64,000 bases of DNA from Coralliovum pocilloporae (lineage in GTDB: Bacteria > Pseudomonadota > Alphaproteobacteria > Rhizobiales > Cohaesibacteraceae). A program made the translations under genes and the position numbers. Below are positions 18,471 to 27,700 of this stretch, one piece after another. The notes under the pieces are model-generated. The model was given only the letters and a program-made list of their open reading frames with translations. It was not told the origin of the DNA and did not search any database. The stretch covers positions 1,957,501 to 2,021,500 of the forward strand of contig NZ_CP132542.1 in assembly GCF_030845175.1 (NCBI RefSeq), given 5' to 3'. Each line of letters opens with the position of its first letter. Within the stretch, counting starts at the first letter, position 1.

Positions 18471-19462
18471 GCTGCCGGCTCCTCATCACCATAACCAATC
18501 AGCCGCAAGGGCTTGGCATCAAGGCCTTCACCTCGGCACCAATGAACCAGAGCGTCCTCCTGTCCATGCGTCACCCAGATTTCGGATGCTCCTGTATCCC
18601 TGATTGTCCGACAGAGATCTGTCCAGTCCGCATGATCCGAGACAATCAGTGGAAGCTCCGCACCGTTCTGGCGTGCTCTGGCGCGGACCCGCATCCAGCC
18701 TGAAGCGCAGGCCTTGATCGTGTCGCCGAACTTGCGTGACCAGATATCATTCAATGCACCGGGCGGGCAGAGCACAAGCTTGCCTGTCAGGCTCTTGGGG
18801 TCATGATCCGCGACCGGTGAGAGCTGCCCAAAATCAAAACCGAAGGATTGATAGAGCGCGAACAATGCCTCACAGGCCCCGTGCAGATAGATAATATCGT
18901 CGAACCCGGCCTCTCGAATAAGCGCAACAAGTCTCTGCGCCTTGCCGAGTGTATAGGCGCCGAGCATGTGCGTTTTGTCTGGAAACAGCTGCATGGAGGA
19001 TAGCAGCTTCCTGATTTCATCATGTACGGGTGGGTGACGAAAGACCGGCAGAGCAAAGGTCGCTTCAGTAATGAAGATGTCGCACGGGACCACTTCAAAA
19101 GGCAGGCAGGTGGGATCAGCTGAGCGTTTGTAGTCACCTGAGATGACAATCCTCTGCCCGCTCTTCTCAAGTCTGATCTGGGCGGACCCAAGCACGTGTC
19201 CTGCCGGATGAAAGGATACACCCACATCCCCGATACGCAGTGGGTCATTGTAGATGACCGTCTGGCGAGTGGCGCAGAAGTCTTCGCCATAGCGGGTGGC
19301 CATGATCTGCAGCGTTTCTTCCGTGGCCAGCACTGTGTCATGTCCGGCACGGGCATGGTCCGCATGGCCATGGGTGATGAGTGCGCGCGGGACCGGGCGC
19401 ATCGGATCAATATGAAAATCACCACCCGGGCAATAAAGCCCGGCCTCTGTCTGCGTCAGCAC
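18467..19462 (-). CDS. Ligase-associated DNA exonuclease (metallo-beta-lactamase fold)
   Basis: Predicted nuclease of the SNM1/CPSF-73-like branch of the metallo-beta-lactamase superfamily, 331 residues. The di-metal motif THGHADHARAGH lies near residue 30, with the later ligands in HPAGHVLGSA (His), SGDYKRSADP (Asp) and SDHADWTDL near the end. It starts at GTG 19462, preceded by AAAGGCG; an in-frame TAG further upstream bounds the frame and no other plausible start codon exists. It overlaps the ligase gene by 4 bases. It is divergent from the helicase gene with 66 bases between, so both halves of the repair cassette share one control region. Confidence 0.9.
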   Translation of the reverse strand: MLTQTEAGLYCPGGDFHIDPMRPVPRALITHGHADHARAGHDTVLATEETLQIMATRYGEDFCATRQTVIYNDPLRIGDVGVSFHPAGHVLGSAQIRLEKSGQRIVISGDYKRSADPTCLPFEVVPCDIFITEATFALPVFRHPPVHDEIRKLLSSMQLFPDKTHMLGAYTLGKAQRLVALIREAGFDDIIYLHGACEALFALYQSFGFDFGQLSPVADHDPKSLTGKLVLCPPGALNDIWSRKFGDTIKACASGWMRVRARARQNGAELPLIVSDHADWTDLCRTIRDTGASEIWVTHGQEDALVHWCRGEGLDAKPLRLIGYGDEEPAA

Positions 19463-19528
19463 GGAAACGCCTTTGTTCTGAATGACGAATCCCCCCTATA
19501 GTCAGATGAACGCGCAAGGAAACGCAAG

Positions 19529-22030
19529 ATGGATACGAGAGAGGCATGCCTGCCGGATCGGTTTCAGGCCTGGTTTGACAGCCGGGGCTGGCAGCCGCGA
19601 CGCCATCAGCTTGACCTGTTGGAGAAAGCACAGTCCGGGCAATCCACTCTTCTCATTGCGCCCACAGGCGCCGGTAAAACGCTCGCCGGATTTCTACCGA
19701 GCCTCACGGAGCTGGCAGCAGAGACGGATGTGCGGCGTGGCGTCCATACGCTTTACATCTCCCCGCTCAAGGCGCTGGCGGTTGATATTGCCCGTAATCT
19801 GGAAGACCCGGTGCGGGATATGGCGCTGGACATACGGATGGAAACCCGCACTGGTGATACCAGCCAGCACAAGAGGCAACGGCAGAAGCTGAACCCGCCG
19901 GATATCATGCTGACCACACCGGAACAGGTGGCCTTGCTGATCGCATCTGACTATGCCGAAGCCCTGTTTTCTGATCTGCGTATGGTGGTGCTGGATGAAC
20001 TCCACGCGCTTGTGACATCAAAACGTGGAGAACTGCTGGCCCTGGGACTGGCACGATTGAGAACGCTCTCCCCGGATCTTCGGATGATTGGCCTGTCGGC
20101 AACGGTGGCAGAACCAGACGAACTGCGTGCCTGGCTGGTGCCTCAGAGACCGGGCGAGGAGAGGAATCTCTCCGGGCTGGTCGAGGTTACCGGAGGGGCG
20201 CAGCCTCAGATTACAGTCCTCGAAAGTGATGAACGGATACCATGGTCCGGTCATTCGGCCCGATATGCTCTGTCTGATGTCTATGACGCGATCAGGCAGC
20301 ATCAGATGACGCTGGTTTTCGTCAATACCCGCAGTCAGGCTGAGATGCTGTTTCAGGAGTTCTGGCGGATCAATGAAGACCTCCTGCCCATTGCACTGCA
20401 TCACGGGTCCCTTGATGCAGGCCAGCGCCGCAAGGTGGAAGCGGCTATGGCTGCGGGGCAGTTGAAAGCTGTTGTCTGCACATCAACGCTGGACCTCGGG
20501 ATTGACTGGGGGGATGTGGATCTGGTGGTTCATGTGGGCGCGCCAAAAGGGGCAAGCCGTCTCGCTCAGCGCATTGGGCGGGCCAATCACCGGATGAACG
20601 AGCCTTCAGAAGCCCTGCTCGTGCCCTCAAACCGTTTTGAGGTTCTGGAATGCCGGGCTGCGCTTGATGCCAACTATCTGGGTGCTCAGGATACCCCGCC
20701 AGTCCGGCCCGGGGGGCTGGATGTCTTGGCCCAGCATGTGCTGGGTTCAGCCTGCGCCGGGCCATTTGACGCGCAAAAGCTCTACGATGAAATCACCAGT
20801 GCAGCACCCTATTCCGGCCTTGAATGGGAGGTGTTTGAAGAGGTTGTAGGGTTTGTCGCAACCGGCGGCTATGCTCTTAGGACCTATGACCGTTTTGCCA
20901 GGATCAAACGTCGTCGGGATGGCCTCTGGCGTATTGCACATCCGCGCGTTGCCCAGCAGTACCGGTTGAATATCGGTACGATCATCGAGGAGCCGATGAT
21001 CCGGATCAGGCTCACCTCGCGACGCAAGAACGGGTCTCTCGGCAGGGGCGGGCGCGTTCTGGGGGAGGTGGAAGAAGTTTTCATTGAATCCATGGTTTCG
21101 GGTGACACCTTCGTGTTTGGTGGGCAGGTGGTCCGGTTCGAGGCTATGCGGGAGAACGAGGTTCTGGTCACCAAAGCTCACGGCAATGACCCGAAGGTTC
21201 CGGCCTATGCTGGTGGCAAGTTCCCGCTCTCAACGTATCTCGCCGACCGGGTGCGGGCCATGCTGGTGGATGAGGAGAGCTGGTCCCGGTTGCCGGAGCA
21301 GGTGCGCGACTGGCTGTCTCTGCAGAAGGAAACCTCCTGTCTGCCGGGCAGAGAAGGTCTTCTGGTCGAAACCTTCCCGAGAGCGGACAAGCATTACATG
21401 CTGCTCTATCCGTTTGAGGGACGCCTGGCCCATCAGACCCTCGGTATGCTGCTGACCCGCAGGCTTGAGCGAGCCGGGCAGCGTCCGCTTGGATTTGTTG
21501 CTACCGATTACGCTCTTGCGATCTGGGGACTTAAGGATCTCGGGCGGGGGATCCGACAGGATATGCTGTCGCTGGATGACTTGTTTGATGCGGACATGCT
21601 CGGCGATGATCTGCAGGTCTGGCTTGAGGAAAGTGCTCTGCTGAAGCGGACTTTCCGCAATTGCGCGATTATTTCAGGGCTGATTGAGCGTCGGTTTCCG
21701 GGGCAGGAAAAATCCGGACGGCAGGTGACCATGTCATCCGATCTCATCTACAACGTTTTGCGGGATCATGAACCGGATCATATCCTGTTGCGGGCCACCT
21801 GGCAGGATGCGGCGGGTGGCTTGCTCGATATTGCCCGGTTGAGTGCCATGCTGTCCCGGATTAAAGGGCGGATTGTGCATAAGGATCTTGAACGCATTTC
21901 GCCATTGGCGGTGCCGGTTATGCTGGAAATCGGACGAGAACCCATTTACGGCGCGGCTCAGGATGATCTGATTGCCGAGGCTGCCGGTATCCTGTTGGAT
22001 GAAGCTGGAATAGAGGGACGTGCCCCATGA
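19529..22030 (+). CDS. Lhr-like ligase-associated DNA helicase
   Basis: ATP-driven 3'-to-5' helicase of the Lhr-Core type, 833 residues. Helicase motifs appear in order: Walker A APTGAGKT (Lys50), DELHAL (~156) as Walker B, SATVAEPDE as motif III, then in RecA2 STLDLGIDWGDVDLV and QRIGRANHR as motifs V and VI. A winged-helix and the Lhr-specific beta-barrel domain fill the C-terminal half. AAGG lies before the ATG. Its stop overlaps pdeM by 4 bases. With the divergent ligase and exonuclease it forms the complete repair cassette. Confidence 0.94.
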   Translation: MDTREACLPDRFQAWFDSRGWQPRRHQLDLLEKAQSGQSTLLIAPTGAGKTLAGFLPSLTELAAETDVRRGVHTLYISPLKALAVDIARNLEDPVRDMALDIRMETRTGDTSQHKRQRQKLNPPDIMLTTPEQVALLIASDYAEALFSDLRMVVLDELHALVTSKRGELLALGLARLRTLSPDLRMIGLSATVAEPDELRAWLVPQRPGEERNLSGLVEVTGGAQPQITVLESDERIPWSGHSARYALSDVYDAIRQHQMTLVFVNTRSQAEMLFQEFWRINEDLLPIALHHGSLDAGQRRKVEAAMAAGQLKAVVCTSTLDLGIDWGDVDLVVHVGAPKGASRLAQRIGRANHRMNEPSEALLVPSNRFEVLECRAALDANYLGAQDTPPVRPGGLDVLAQHVLGSACAGPFDAQKLYDEITSAAPYSGLEWEVFEEVVGFVATGGYALRTYDRFARIKRRRDGLWRIAHPRVAQQYRLNIGTIIEEPMIRIRLTSRRKNGSLGRGGRVLGEVEEVFIESMVSGDTFVFGGQVVRFEAMRENEVLVTKAHGNDPKVPAYAGGKFPLSTYLADRVRAMLVDEESWSRLPEQVRDWLSLQKETSCLPGREGLLVETFPRADKHYMLLYPFEGRLAHQTLGMLLTRRLERAGQRPLGFVATDYALAIWGLKDLGRGIRQDMLSLDDLFDADMLGDDLQVWLEESALLKRTFRNCAIISGLIERRFPGQEKSGRQVTMSSDLIYNVLRDHEPDHILLRATWQDAAGGLLDIARLSAMLSRIKGRIVHKDLERISPLAVPVMLEIGREPIYGAAQDDLIAEAAGILLDEAGIEGRAP

Positions 22031-22719
22031 CATCTGCGGCTCTGGCAGGCGACAAGACAGAGATGCTGTTCTGTGGCGAGACATTTATCCTGCTGCCGGA
22101 GGGTGCATTGTACTGGCCGGCGCAAGAGACGCTGGTCGTTGCTGACATGCATTTCGAGAAAGGCTCGAGCTATGCCCGGCGAGGGGTCTTTCTGCCGCCC
22201 TATGATACGCGTGCCACTCTTGCAGTTCTCGGTCAGCTGATTGAAGCCTGTCGTCCGAAGCGGCTTGTGGCTCTTGGCGACAGTTTTCACGACAGAACAG
22301 CGGCAGAGCGCCTGTCAGACGATGATCGCAACAAGATTGTTACGCTGGTCTCCCGGTGTGATGAATGGGTCTGGGTGACAGGCAATCATGATCCGGATAC
22401 ACCGCAGGAACTGGGCGGCATCGGATGCGCGGTTTATCGTCTGAAGAATCTCACCTTGCGGCATGAGCCGACAGGACAACCGGGCGAACTTGCCGGTCAT
22501 CTCCATCCGGCGGCAAAAATCCGCAGGCGCGGGCGTTCAGTCCGAAGGCCCTGTTTCATCTCAGACGGGCGCAGTCTTATCCTCCCGGCTATGGGGGCTC
22601 TGACAGGCGGGCTTGATATTGGTGACAAGGCCTTTGATGCGGTCTTGCAGCCTGGCAAACGCTCAGTCTGGATGCTGGGAAGCCGGGGTGTTTATCAGGT
22701 CCAGGGCAATGAATCTTGA
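22027..22719 (+). CDS. pdeM: Ligase-associated metallophosphoesterase PdeM
   Basis: Di-metal phosphoesterase/endonuclease of the Lhr cassette, 230 residues. The calcineurin-like motifs are VADMHFEKG (D-x-H, with Met in place of the usual residue between), ALGDSFHD, TGNHDPD and GHLHPAAK, in correct order and spacing. ATG overlaps the helicase stop (ATGA), giving coupled translation. The family can cleave DNA in vitro and is genetically grouped with the ligase, exonuclease and helicase; its exact step in repair is not settled. Confidence 0.92.
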   Translation: MTSAALAGDKTEMLFCGETFILLPEGALYWPAQETLVVADMHFEKGSSYARRGVFLPPYDTRATLAVLGQLIEACRPKRLVALGDSFHDRTAAERLSDDDRNKIVTLVSRCDEWVWVTGNHDPDTPQELGGIGCAVYRLKNLTLRHEPTGQPGELAGHLHPAAKIRRRGRSVRRPCFISDGRSLILPAMGALTGGLDIGDKAFDAVLQPGKRSVWMLGSRGVYQVQGNES

Positions 22720-22735
22720 CTCTAAGGGGTTGTTT

Positions 22736-22786
22736 TTGCGCGAGCTTTTATCTGAAAAGCCTATCAACTTTTCAGAAGCACGCTGT
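22736..22786. repeat. Dispersed hairpin repeat at the pdeM / TIGR02186 junction
   Basis: CTGAAAAG ... CTTTTCAG forms a stem with GCGCGAGC and AGCACGC at the outside. It matches the copies near 54413, 56330 and 59305. It lies between convergent genes and could limit read-through. Confidence 0.5.
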
Positions 22787-22790
22787 AGAA

Positions 22791-23573
22791 TCAGTTGCGG
22801 CGGAAGACGACACTGCCGACCCAGCCCGTGAAAATGGCGATAAGTACGGATGCAATTCCGTAATAGAGCGCATAATCGCGTGAGGCTTCATAGGTCCAGG
22901 CTTCAAACCCTGTTTTGTCGATGGTCAGAAGCTCTTCCTTCCGGTCGAGCAGCACACCGCCGCGGAAAAGGAAGATCTTGACCCGGTACGGGCCGGTCTT
23001 GACGTTACCCGGCAGGAAGAAATCTGTCTTGAAGATCGTGTCGTTGAGGAACTCGATCTTGCCTTCGACCTGCTTGTAAAGCCCGTCTTTTTCTCTGAGG
23101 CGACTGACAGCTTCCTTGTGGTCCAGAGTCGGGTCCTGATCTGCATCAGGGATAACAAATGTATCCCCCACATCTTCGATCAGAACCCGGTTTGTAAGAC
23201 CGATCTGATGACGGGCCAGGGTTCTGTCCGTGGCGATATCGCTCAGTGGGCGGCTCGAATGGATGGACAGGAAGGACGGAACACCGGCAAAGGTGTGGGA
23301 CTCCCTGTTGATCCACAGGCCTACCACGCGTTCTTTCTTGCGGCTGACGATGGTCTCACGCGGGCCTTCAACCATGGCTACGATGTCATAGGGGTCGGCA
23401 CGGGCAACAGTCTGTGCATCCCGCTCGATCGCCCCGAAGATGACGATATCGGTGCCGGTGAACTGTGAGTGGATCTTCACCTCAAGCGAGGACAGGGTGG
23501 CAATCAGGCTTTCAGAAGCGGTAGGTGACACCATCAACAGCGACAGAAGCAGGGAAAGAAGCAGTCGATGCAT
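22791..23573 (-). CDS. TIGR02186 family membrane-anchored protein
   Basis: Predicted periplasmic protein of the TIGR02186 family, 260 residues. An N-terminal signal peptide (LLLSLLLSLLMVSPTASES) is followed by a beta-rich domain with VEGPRETIVSRKK and REKDGLYK, and one C-terminal membrane helix (YALYYGIASVLIAIFTGWVG). The function is unknown. In alphaproteobacteria it regularly accompanies a TauE/SafE exporter, as here: the exporter gene ends two bases before its start, so the two are one operon. A role with that exporter at the inner membrane is inferred from this pairing. Confidence 0.85.
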   Translation of the reverse strand: MHRLLLSLLLSLLMVSPTASESLIATLSSLEVKIHSQFTGTDIVIFGAIERDAQTVARADPYDIVAMVEGPRETIVSRKKERVVGLWINRESHTFAGVPSFLSIHSSRPLSDIATDRTLARHQIGLTNRVLIEDVGDTFVIPDADQDPTLDHKEAVSRLREKDGLYKQVEGKIEFLNDTIFKTDFFLPGNVKTGPYRVKIFLFRGGVLLDRKEELLTIDKTGFEAWTYEASRDYALYYGIASVLIAIFTGWVGSVVFRRN

Positions 23574-23575
23574 GA

Positions 23576-24499
23576 TCAGCCTCCCCCGAACTGTCCGATG
23601 GAGTAAAGCTCGCCCGGTTTTGTGATCAGGTCCACAGCAAACCGGACCCCGACGCCAAGCACGATCAATGCCAGAAGCGCGCGCAATTGTTCGCCGCGCA
23701 TTTTCTGCCCCATGGATGCACCGAACTGGGCACCGATCACGCCACCGACCATCAGGAGAACGCCCAGAACCACGTCCACAGTCTGGTTGGTCACAGCGTG
23801 GAGAACGGCTGCAACCGCCATGGTGACGATAATCTGGTAAAGTGAGGTGCCTATGACCACGCTTGTTGGCACCCGCAGCAGATAGATCAGCGCAGGCACC
23901 AGCATAAAGCCACCGCCAATCCCGAGAAGGGAGCCGAGAAAGCCGATTGATCCGCCAATCAGGACAACCGGGATAACGCTCACATAGAGTTTGGAGCGCT
24001 TGAACCGCATCTTGAAAGGTAGACCGTGGATCCAGTTGTGCTGTCCCGGTTTTTTCAGGGCAACATCTTCCCCCCTATGCCGGTTCAGGATGGCTTTCAC
24101 TGATTCCACCATCATCAGGCTGCCGATAGCACCGAGAAAGGTCACGTAGGACAGGGAAATAATGAGATCCAGCTGACCGGCAGAGCGCAGCAGGCTGAAC
24201 ACCCAGACGCCGAGACTTGAACCGGCGATACCGGCAGTCAGCAGAACTGTGCCGAGCTTCACATCCACAAGTCCGCGACGGAAGTAATTGATCGTTCCAG
24301 AGGTGGAGGATGCGATAATCTGTGTTGTCACCGTGGCAACGGCAACCGAGGTCGGGATGCCTGTAAAAATCAGCATCGGTGTCAGAAGAAAGCCACCGCC
24401 GACGCCAAACATGCCGGAGATAAAACCGATAGACGCACCCATGCCCAGGATCAGGAAAATGTGAACAGGAATCTCGGCAATCGGCAGATACAGTTCCAC
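23576..24499 (-). CDS. TauE/SafE-type sulfite/organosulfur exporter
   Basis: Inner-membrane transporter of the TSUP family, 307 residues. Two repeated halves each carry the family glycine motif: GFISGMFGVGGGFLLTPML near the start and GFLGSLLGIGGGFMLVPALI in the second half. About eight hydrophobic helices are visible. An internal loop of ~35 charged residues separates the halves. TSUP proteins move sulfite, sulfoacetate or similar anions, but the substrate is uncertain. It is the first gene of a two-gene operon with the TIGR02186 protein. Confidence 0.9.
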   Translation of the reverse strand: MELYLPIAEIPVHIFLILGMGASIGFISGMFGVGGGFLLTPMLIFTGIPTSVAVATVTTQIIASSTSGTINYFRRGLVDVKLGTVLLTAGIAGSSLGVWVFSLLRSAGQLDLIISLSYVTFLGAIGSLMMVESVKAILNRHRGEDVALKKPGQHNWIHGLPFKMRFKRSKLYVSVIPVVLIGGSIGFLGSLLGIGGGFMLVPALIYLLRVPTSVVIGTSLYQIIVTMAVAAVLHAVTNQTVDVVLGVLLMVGGVIGAQFGASMGQKMRGEQLRALLALIVLGVGVRFAVDLITKPGELYSIGQFGGG

Positions 24500-24635
24500 G
24501 ACAAATCCGGCAGGTTTGGTGCGGTCAGGGCATCAAGGGTGCTTGCACAAGCCAAAAAAGCACGCCAAAGGCCCTATCTCGTTGTTTAAACGCATATTCT
24601 ATACTGTTAAGCGCCTTTTTTCGATGTCTGTCAAT

Positions 24636-24664
24636 GGACCATAGGCCAGTTCGGCCTATGGTCC
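24636..24664. other. Perfect 12-bp hairpin in the exporter / PodJ-like gap
   Basis: GGACCATAGGCC (24636-24647) pairs perfectly with 24653-24664 around a 5-base loop. No T-run follows on either strand, so it is not a standard terminator. It lies past the 3' end of the PodJ-like gene and upstream of the exporter operon, and could be a factor-dependent stop, an mRNA-stabilising hairpin or a protein site. The remaining gap (24500-24744) shows no gene. Confidence 0.55.
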
Positions 24665-24744
24665 CAGCACTTGTCCAAAGGTGGCACCACGCGTGGCGAT
24701 AGGGAGCTCGCTGACGTCCGGTATGATACCTGGCAATCCCGGCA

Positions 24745-27700
24745 CTACTGAGCGTGCGCTGTCAGGGCGGTCATCAGTTGCTGATCAACCTGGCCCGTTA
24801 CCTGCATACCGCTTGCGCGCTGGAATGAAGAGATCGCTTCCCGTGTCTTCGGTCCCATGACGCCATCGGCCGGTCCGGCCTCATAACCGAGCTTGCCCAA
24901 CAGGGACTGTGCCTGGCTGATCTGGCCGACCCGGTCCAGCGCAGGGCTGTTGGTGATCTGGCTGATCGCGCTCGGCAGGGCATCCGCCCAGCCATCTTCC
25001 GGCTGCAATACCACATTGGCCAGGTCCGGAGCCTTCCGGGCTTTCCAGATGGCAATCCGGCTTTCCACTTCACGCAATTCCTCAGGTGTCATGGTTGCTG
25101 CAACCTTGTCACGTTTGGATGCGGAATCCCTGTCACCCTGCTGAGCCGCAAGAGCAAACCACTGATAGGACATGGATGGATTACGTTTCACCCCAAGGCC
25201 CTTGAAGTGCAGAATGCCGAGATTGTACTGGCTGTCGCGGACGCCGTGTTCAGCGGCCATGGTGAACCAGTGAACGGCCTGTTTGAAATCAGGCTTGCCG
25301 CGTGCATTTCCGGCATAGAGAACTGCGAGATTGTGCATGGCCTTGGTGTTGCCGAGATCAGCAGCGCTTGTGTACCAGCGGATGGCCTGTTCAACACTGC
25401 GGTCGACACCTTCACCCTTTTCATAAAGGCTGCCAAGGCGGTATTGCGCCGGCGCAAGGCCGCTCCGTGCCGCATGCTCATACCAGGTCGCGGCCTGCTT
25501 CAGGTCGCGGACAACACCCTCGCCGTGGGTAAAGCGTGCAGCCACCTCAAACTGGGCAATCGGATCACCACTGGCTGCGGCCAGGCGCAGGCGTTCAGAG
25601 CCGATTTCAATCGGTGGCATGGGCACAGTTGGACCCGCTGCATTGGTATCAAGACGTGACAGCTCGGTGCCAGAAGCCTGTGTGGCATCGGGAAGGGCAT
25701 CATCTGCGTCCGTATAGTCAAATGTGTCGTCCACAGGCGAATAGGTAATGTCCTTGGGTGGAGATTGCTCTGGCAGAATGCTGGCCAGGTCCTGATGGCC
25801 AGTGACCGCAGACCGGTTGATTGAACCGGTGACTTCAGGCTCCGGAGTATGCAGCTGCTCTGCAGGCGTGGCAGGCGCTTCAACAACAGGCGGCGTCGGG
25901 TTGAGCAGGCCACCAGGCTTGAGCTGGCCCATGGTCAGCGTGCCGACACCGAGAACGATCGTAGCGATGGCCAGGATGAGAATGCGCTTGCGTGAACGGG
26001 CTGCTTTCTCTGCCTCTTCATCGGTGAGGCCTGAGCCGGTCTCTTCGTCATTCACAGAGCTGAGGCGAGCACGCAGAGCATCAGCACCGGCTGTACGGAC
26101 TGAGCGCTTCAGCTTGGCATCGCGGTCTGTTTCAGTGGCTGCCTGCGCTGCGCGGCGGGCAGCAGCAATGAAGTCGCTGCGTGGCTGCTCGCCACCGGCA
26201 GCCGCTGCATCGCCCTCGGCTGGCATGGCCTTGTCGGAATTATCTAGCCGCCCGAAATCAGGGCGCTGGCCCGGTGCCAGAAGTGCGTCCCCTTCAAGGC
26301 TGTCCTGTTCAGTCGTGTGCTGATCCAGATCATCAGAGATGGCCTGGGACAGAACATCGTCAAGATTTGGCTCCGCCGCGTTGATCGGGCCATGATCCAT
26401 GTCCCAGTTCCGGTCGTCGCCTTTGGCCGCGCTGCCCATTGGCGCAAGCGGCGCTTCATCCTGATCAAGCAGAGCATCCAGATCCGATGGCGGAGAAACC
26501 GGAGGTGTCTCCAGGGCCTGGCTGGGAGCAGGCATAGCCGGAGCCTGTGCCTGTACTGGTGCCTGTACTGGAGCTGGTGCCGGAGCGGTTTCCAGCGCAT
26601 CCATGCGGGTTGCAAGACGCTCCAGCGCCAGATGCATCTGCTCCAGGGCTTTATGGGTGTTCTGATCAGGCTTTGCTTCACGCTGAAGAAGCGCCTGCAT
26701 ATCCTGCTGGAGCTGGCTGAGCAAAGCGTCGTTTGACGGCTGTGACGGACCGGCAGCCAGAGCATTTGTCACCGTGTCACGGATGGTATCGAGCAATCCG
26801 TCCTGTTGTGCAGGCTCCTGACTGCTCATGGCGGTGATCAGGTCTGCCAGATCGTTAACGCGTTCATCCAGCTGCTGGATAGAGGCCTGATCAAGCCCGT
26901 TTCCGGCGGCCTGGTCGACCTTGCTGCTGAGATCGCGAATTTCACGCGCCAGCACGGACATGTCATCACCGGCTCCTGCATTCTGCAGATGCTGGGTCAG
27001 GGCGCCAATCTGGTTATCGAGGTCAGCAAAGCTGTTGGGATCAGGTGCTTTTGCAAAAGCCTGTTCAACCCGTTCGATGAGGTCATCCAGCGGGGCGGCT
27101 GGTCCATGGGGCTTCTTGGCCAGAATGCCAATTTCTGAAGCAAGACCATCAAGGCGCTGCTCTACCTTCTCAAGAGCGCTTTCGAGCCTGTTGCTGTCTG
27201 TCAGGTTCTGAACCGCATCCACTTCTGCGGCAATCCGGTCCAGCTGCTCCGCAATGGCACCAAGGCTCTGATTGTCTGATGCATCGGCCAAGTGGTCGGC
27301 CAGAACGTCCATCTGCTGCTCGAGCTTGTCGAAACGCTCATCCATGCTGCCGCGAGACATCATCTGGGTCAGCGTCACCAGTTCGGATTGAAGCGCATCC
27401 AGAACATCTGTGCGACCACCAGCAGACTCAATATCTCTGATCCGCTCGATAACCGTATCAAGACGCCATTCGAGCTGGTCAAAGCGATCTGTGTTGCCAA
27501 TCTGGGCAAGAGCATTCTCGACTGCGGCAAACCGGTCGATCATCATTTCGACGGGGCGTGTTGCAGACTGAATCTGGTTGGAAATCGTTCGTCCCAGCAT
27601 TTCCAACCGCTGTTCGAGCGCCGACAGTTCCGGCTCCTGATCGAGGCGGGTGCGAATAACGTCAAGCTGGTCCTGAACCGAGCGGAGATCATCGCGTCGT

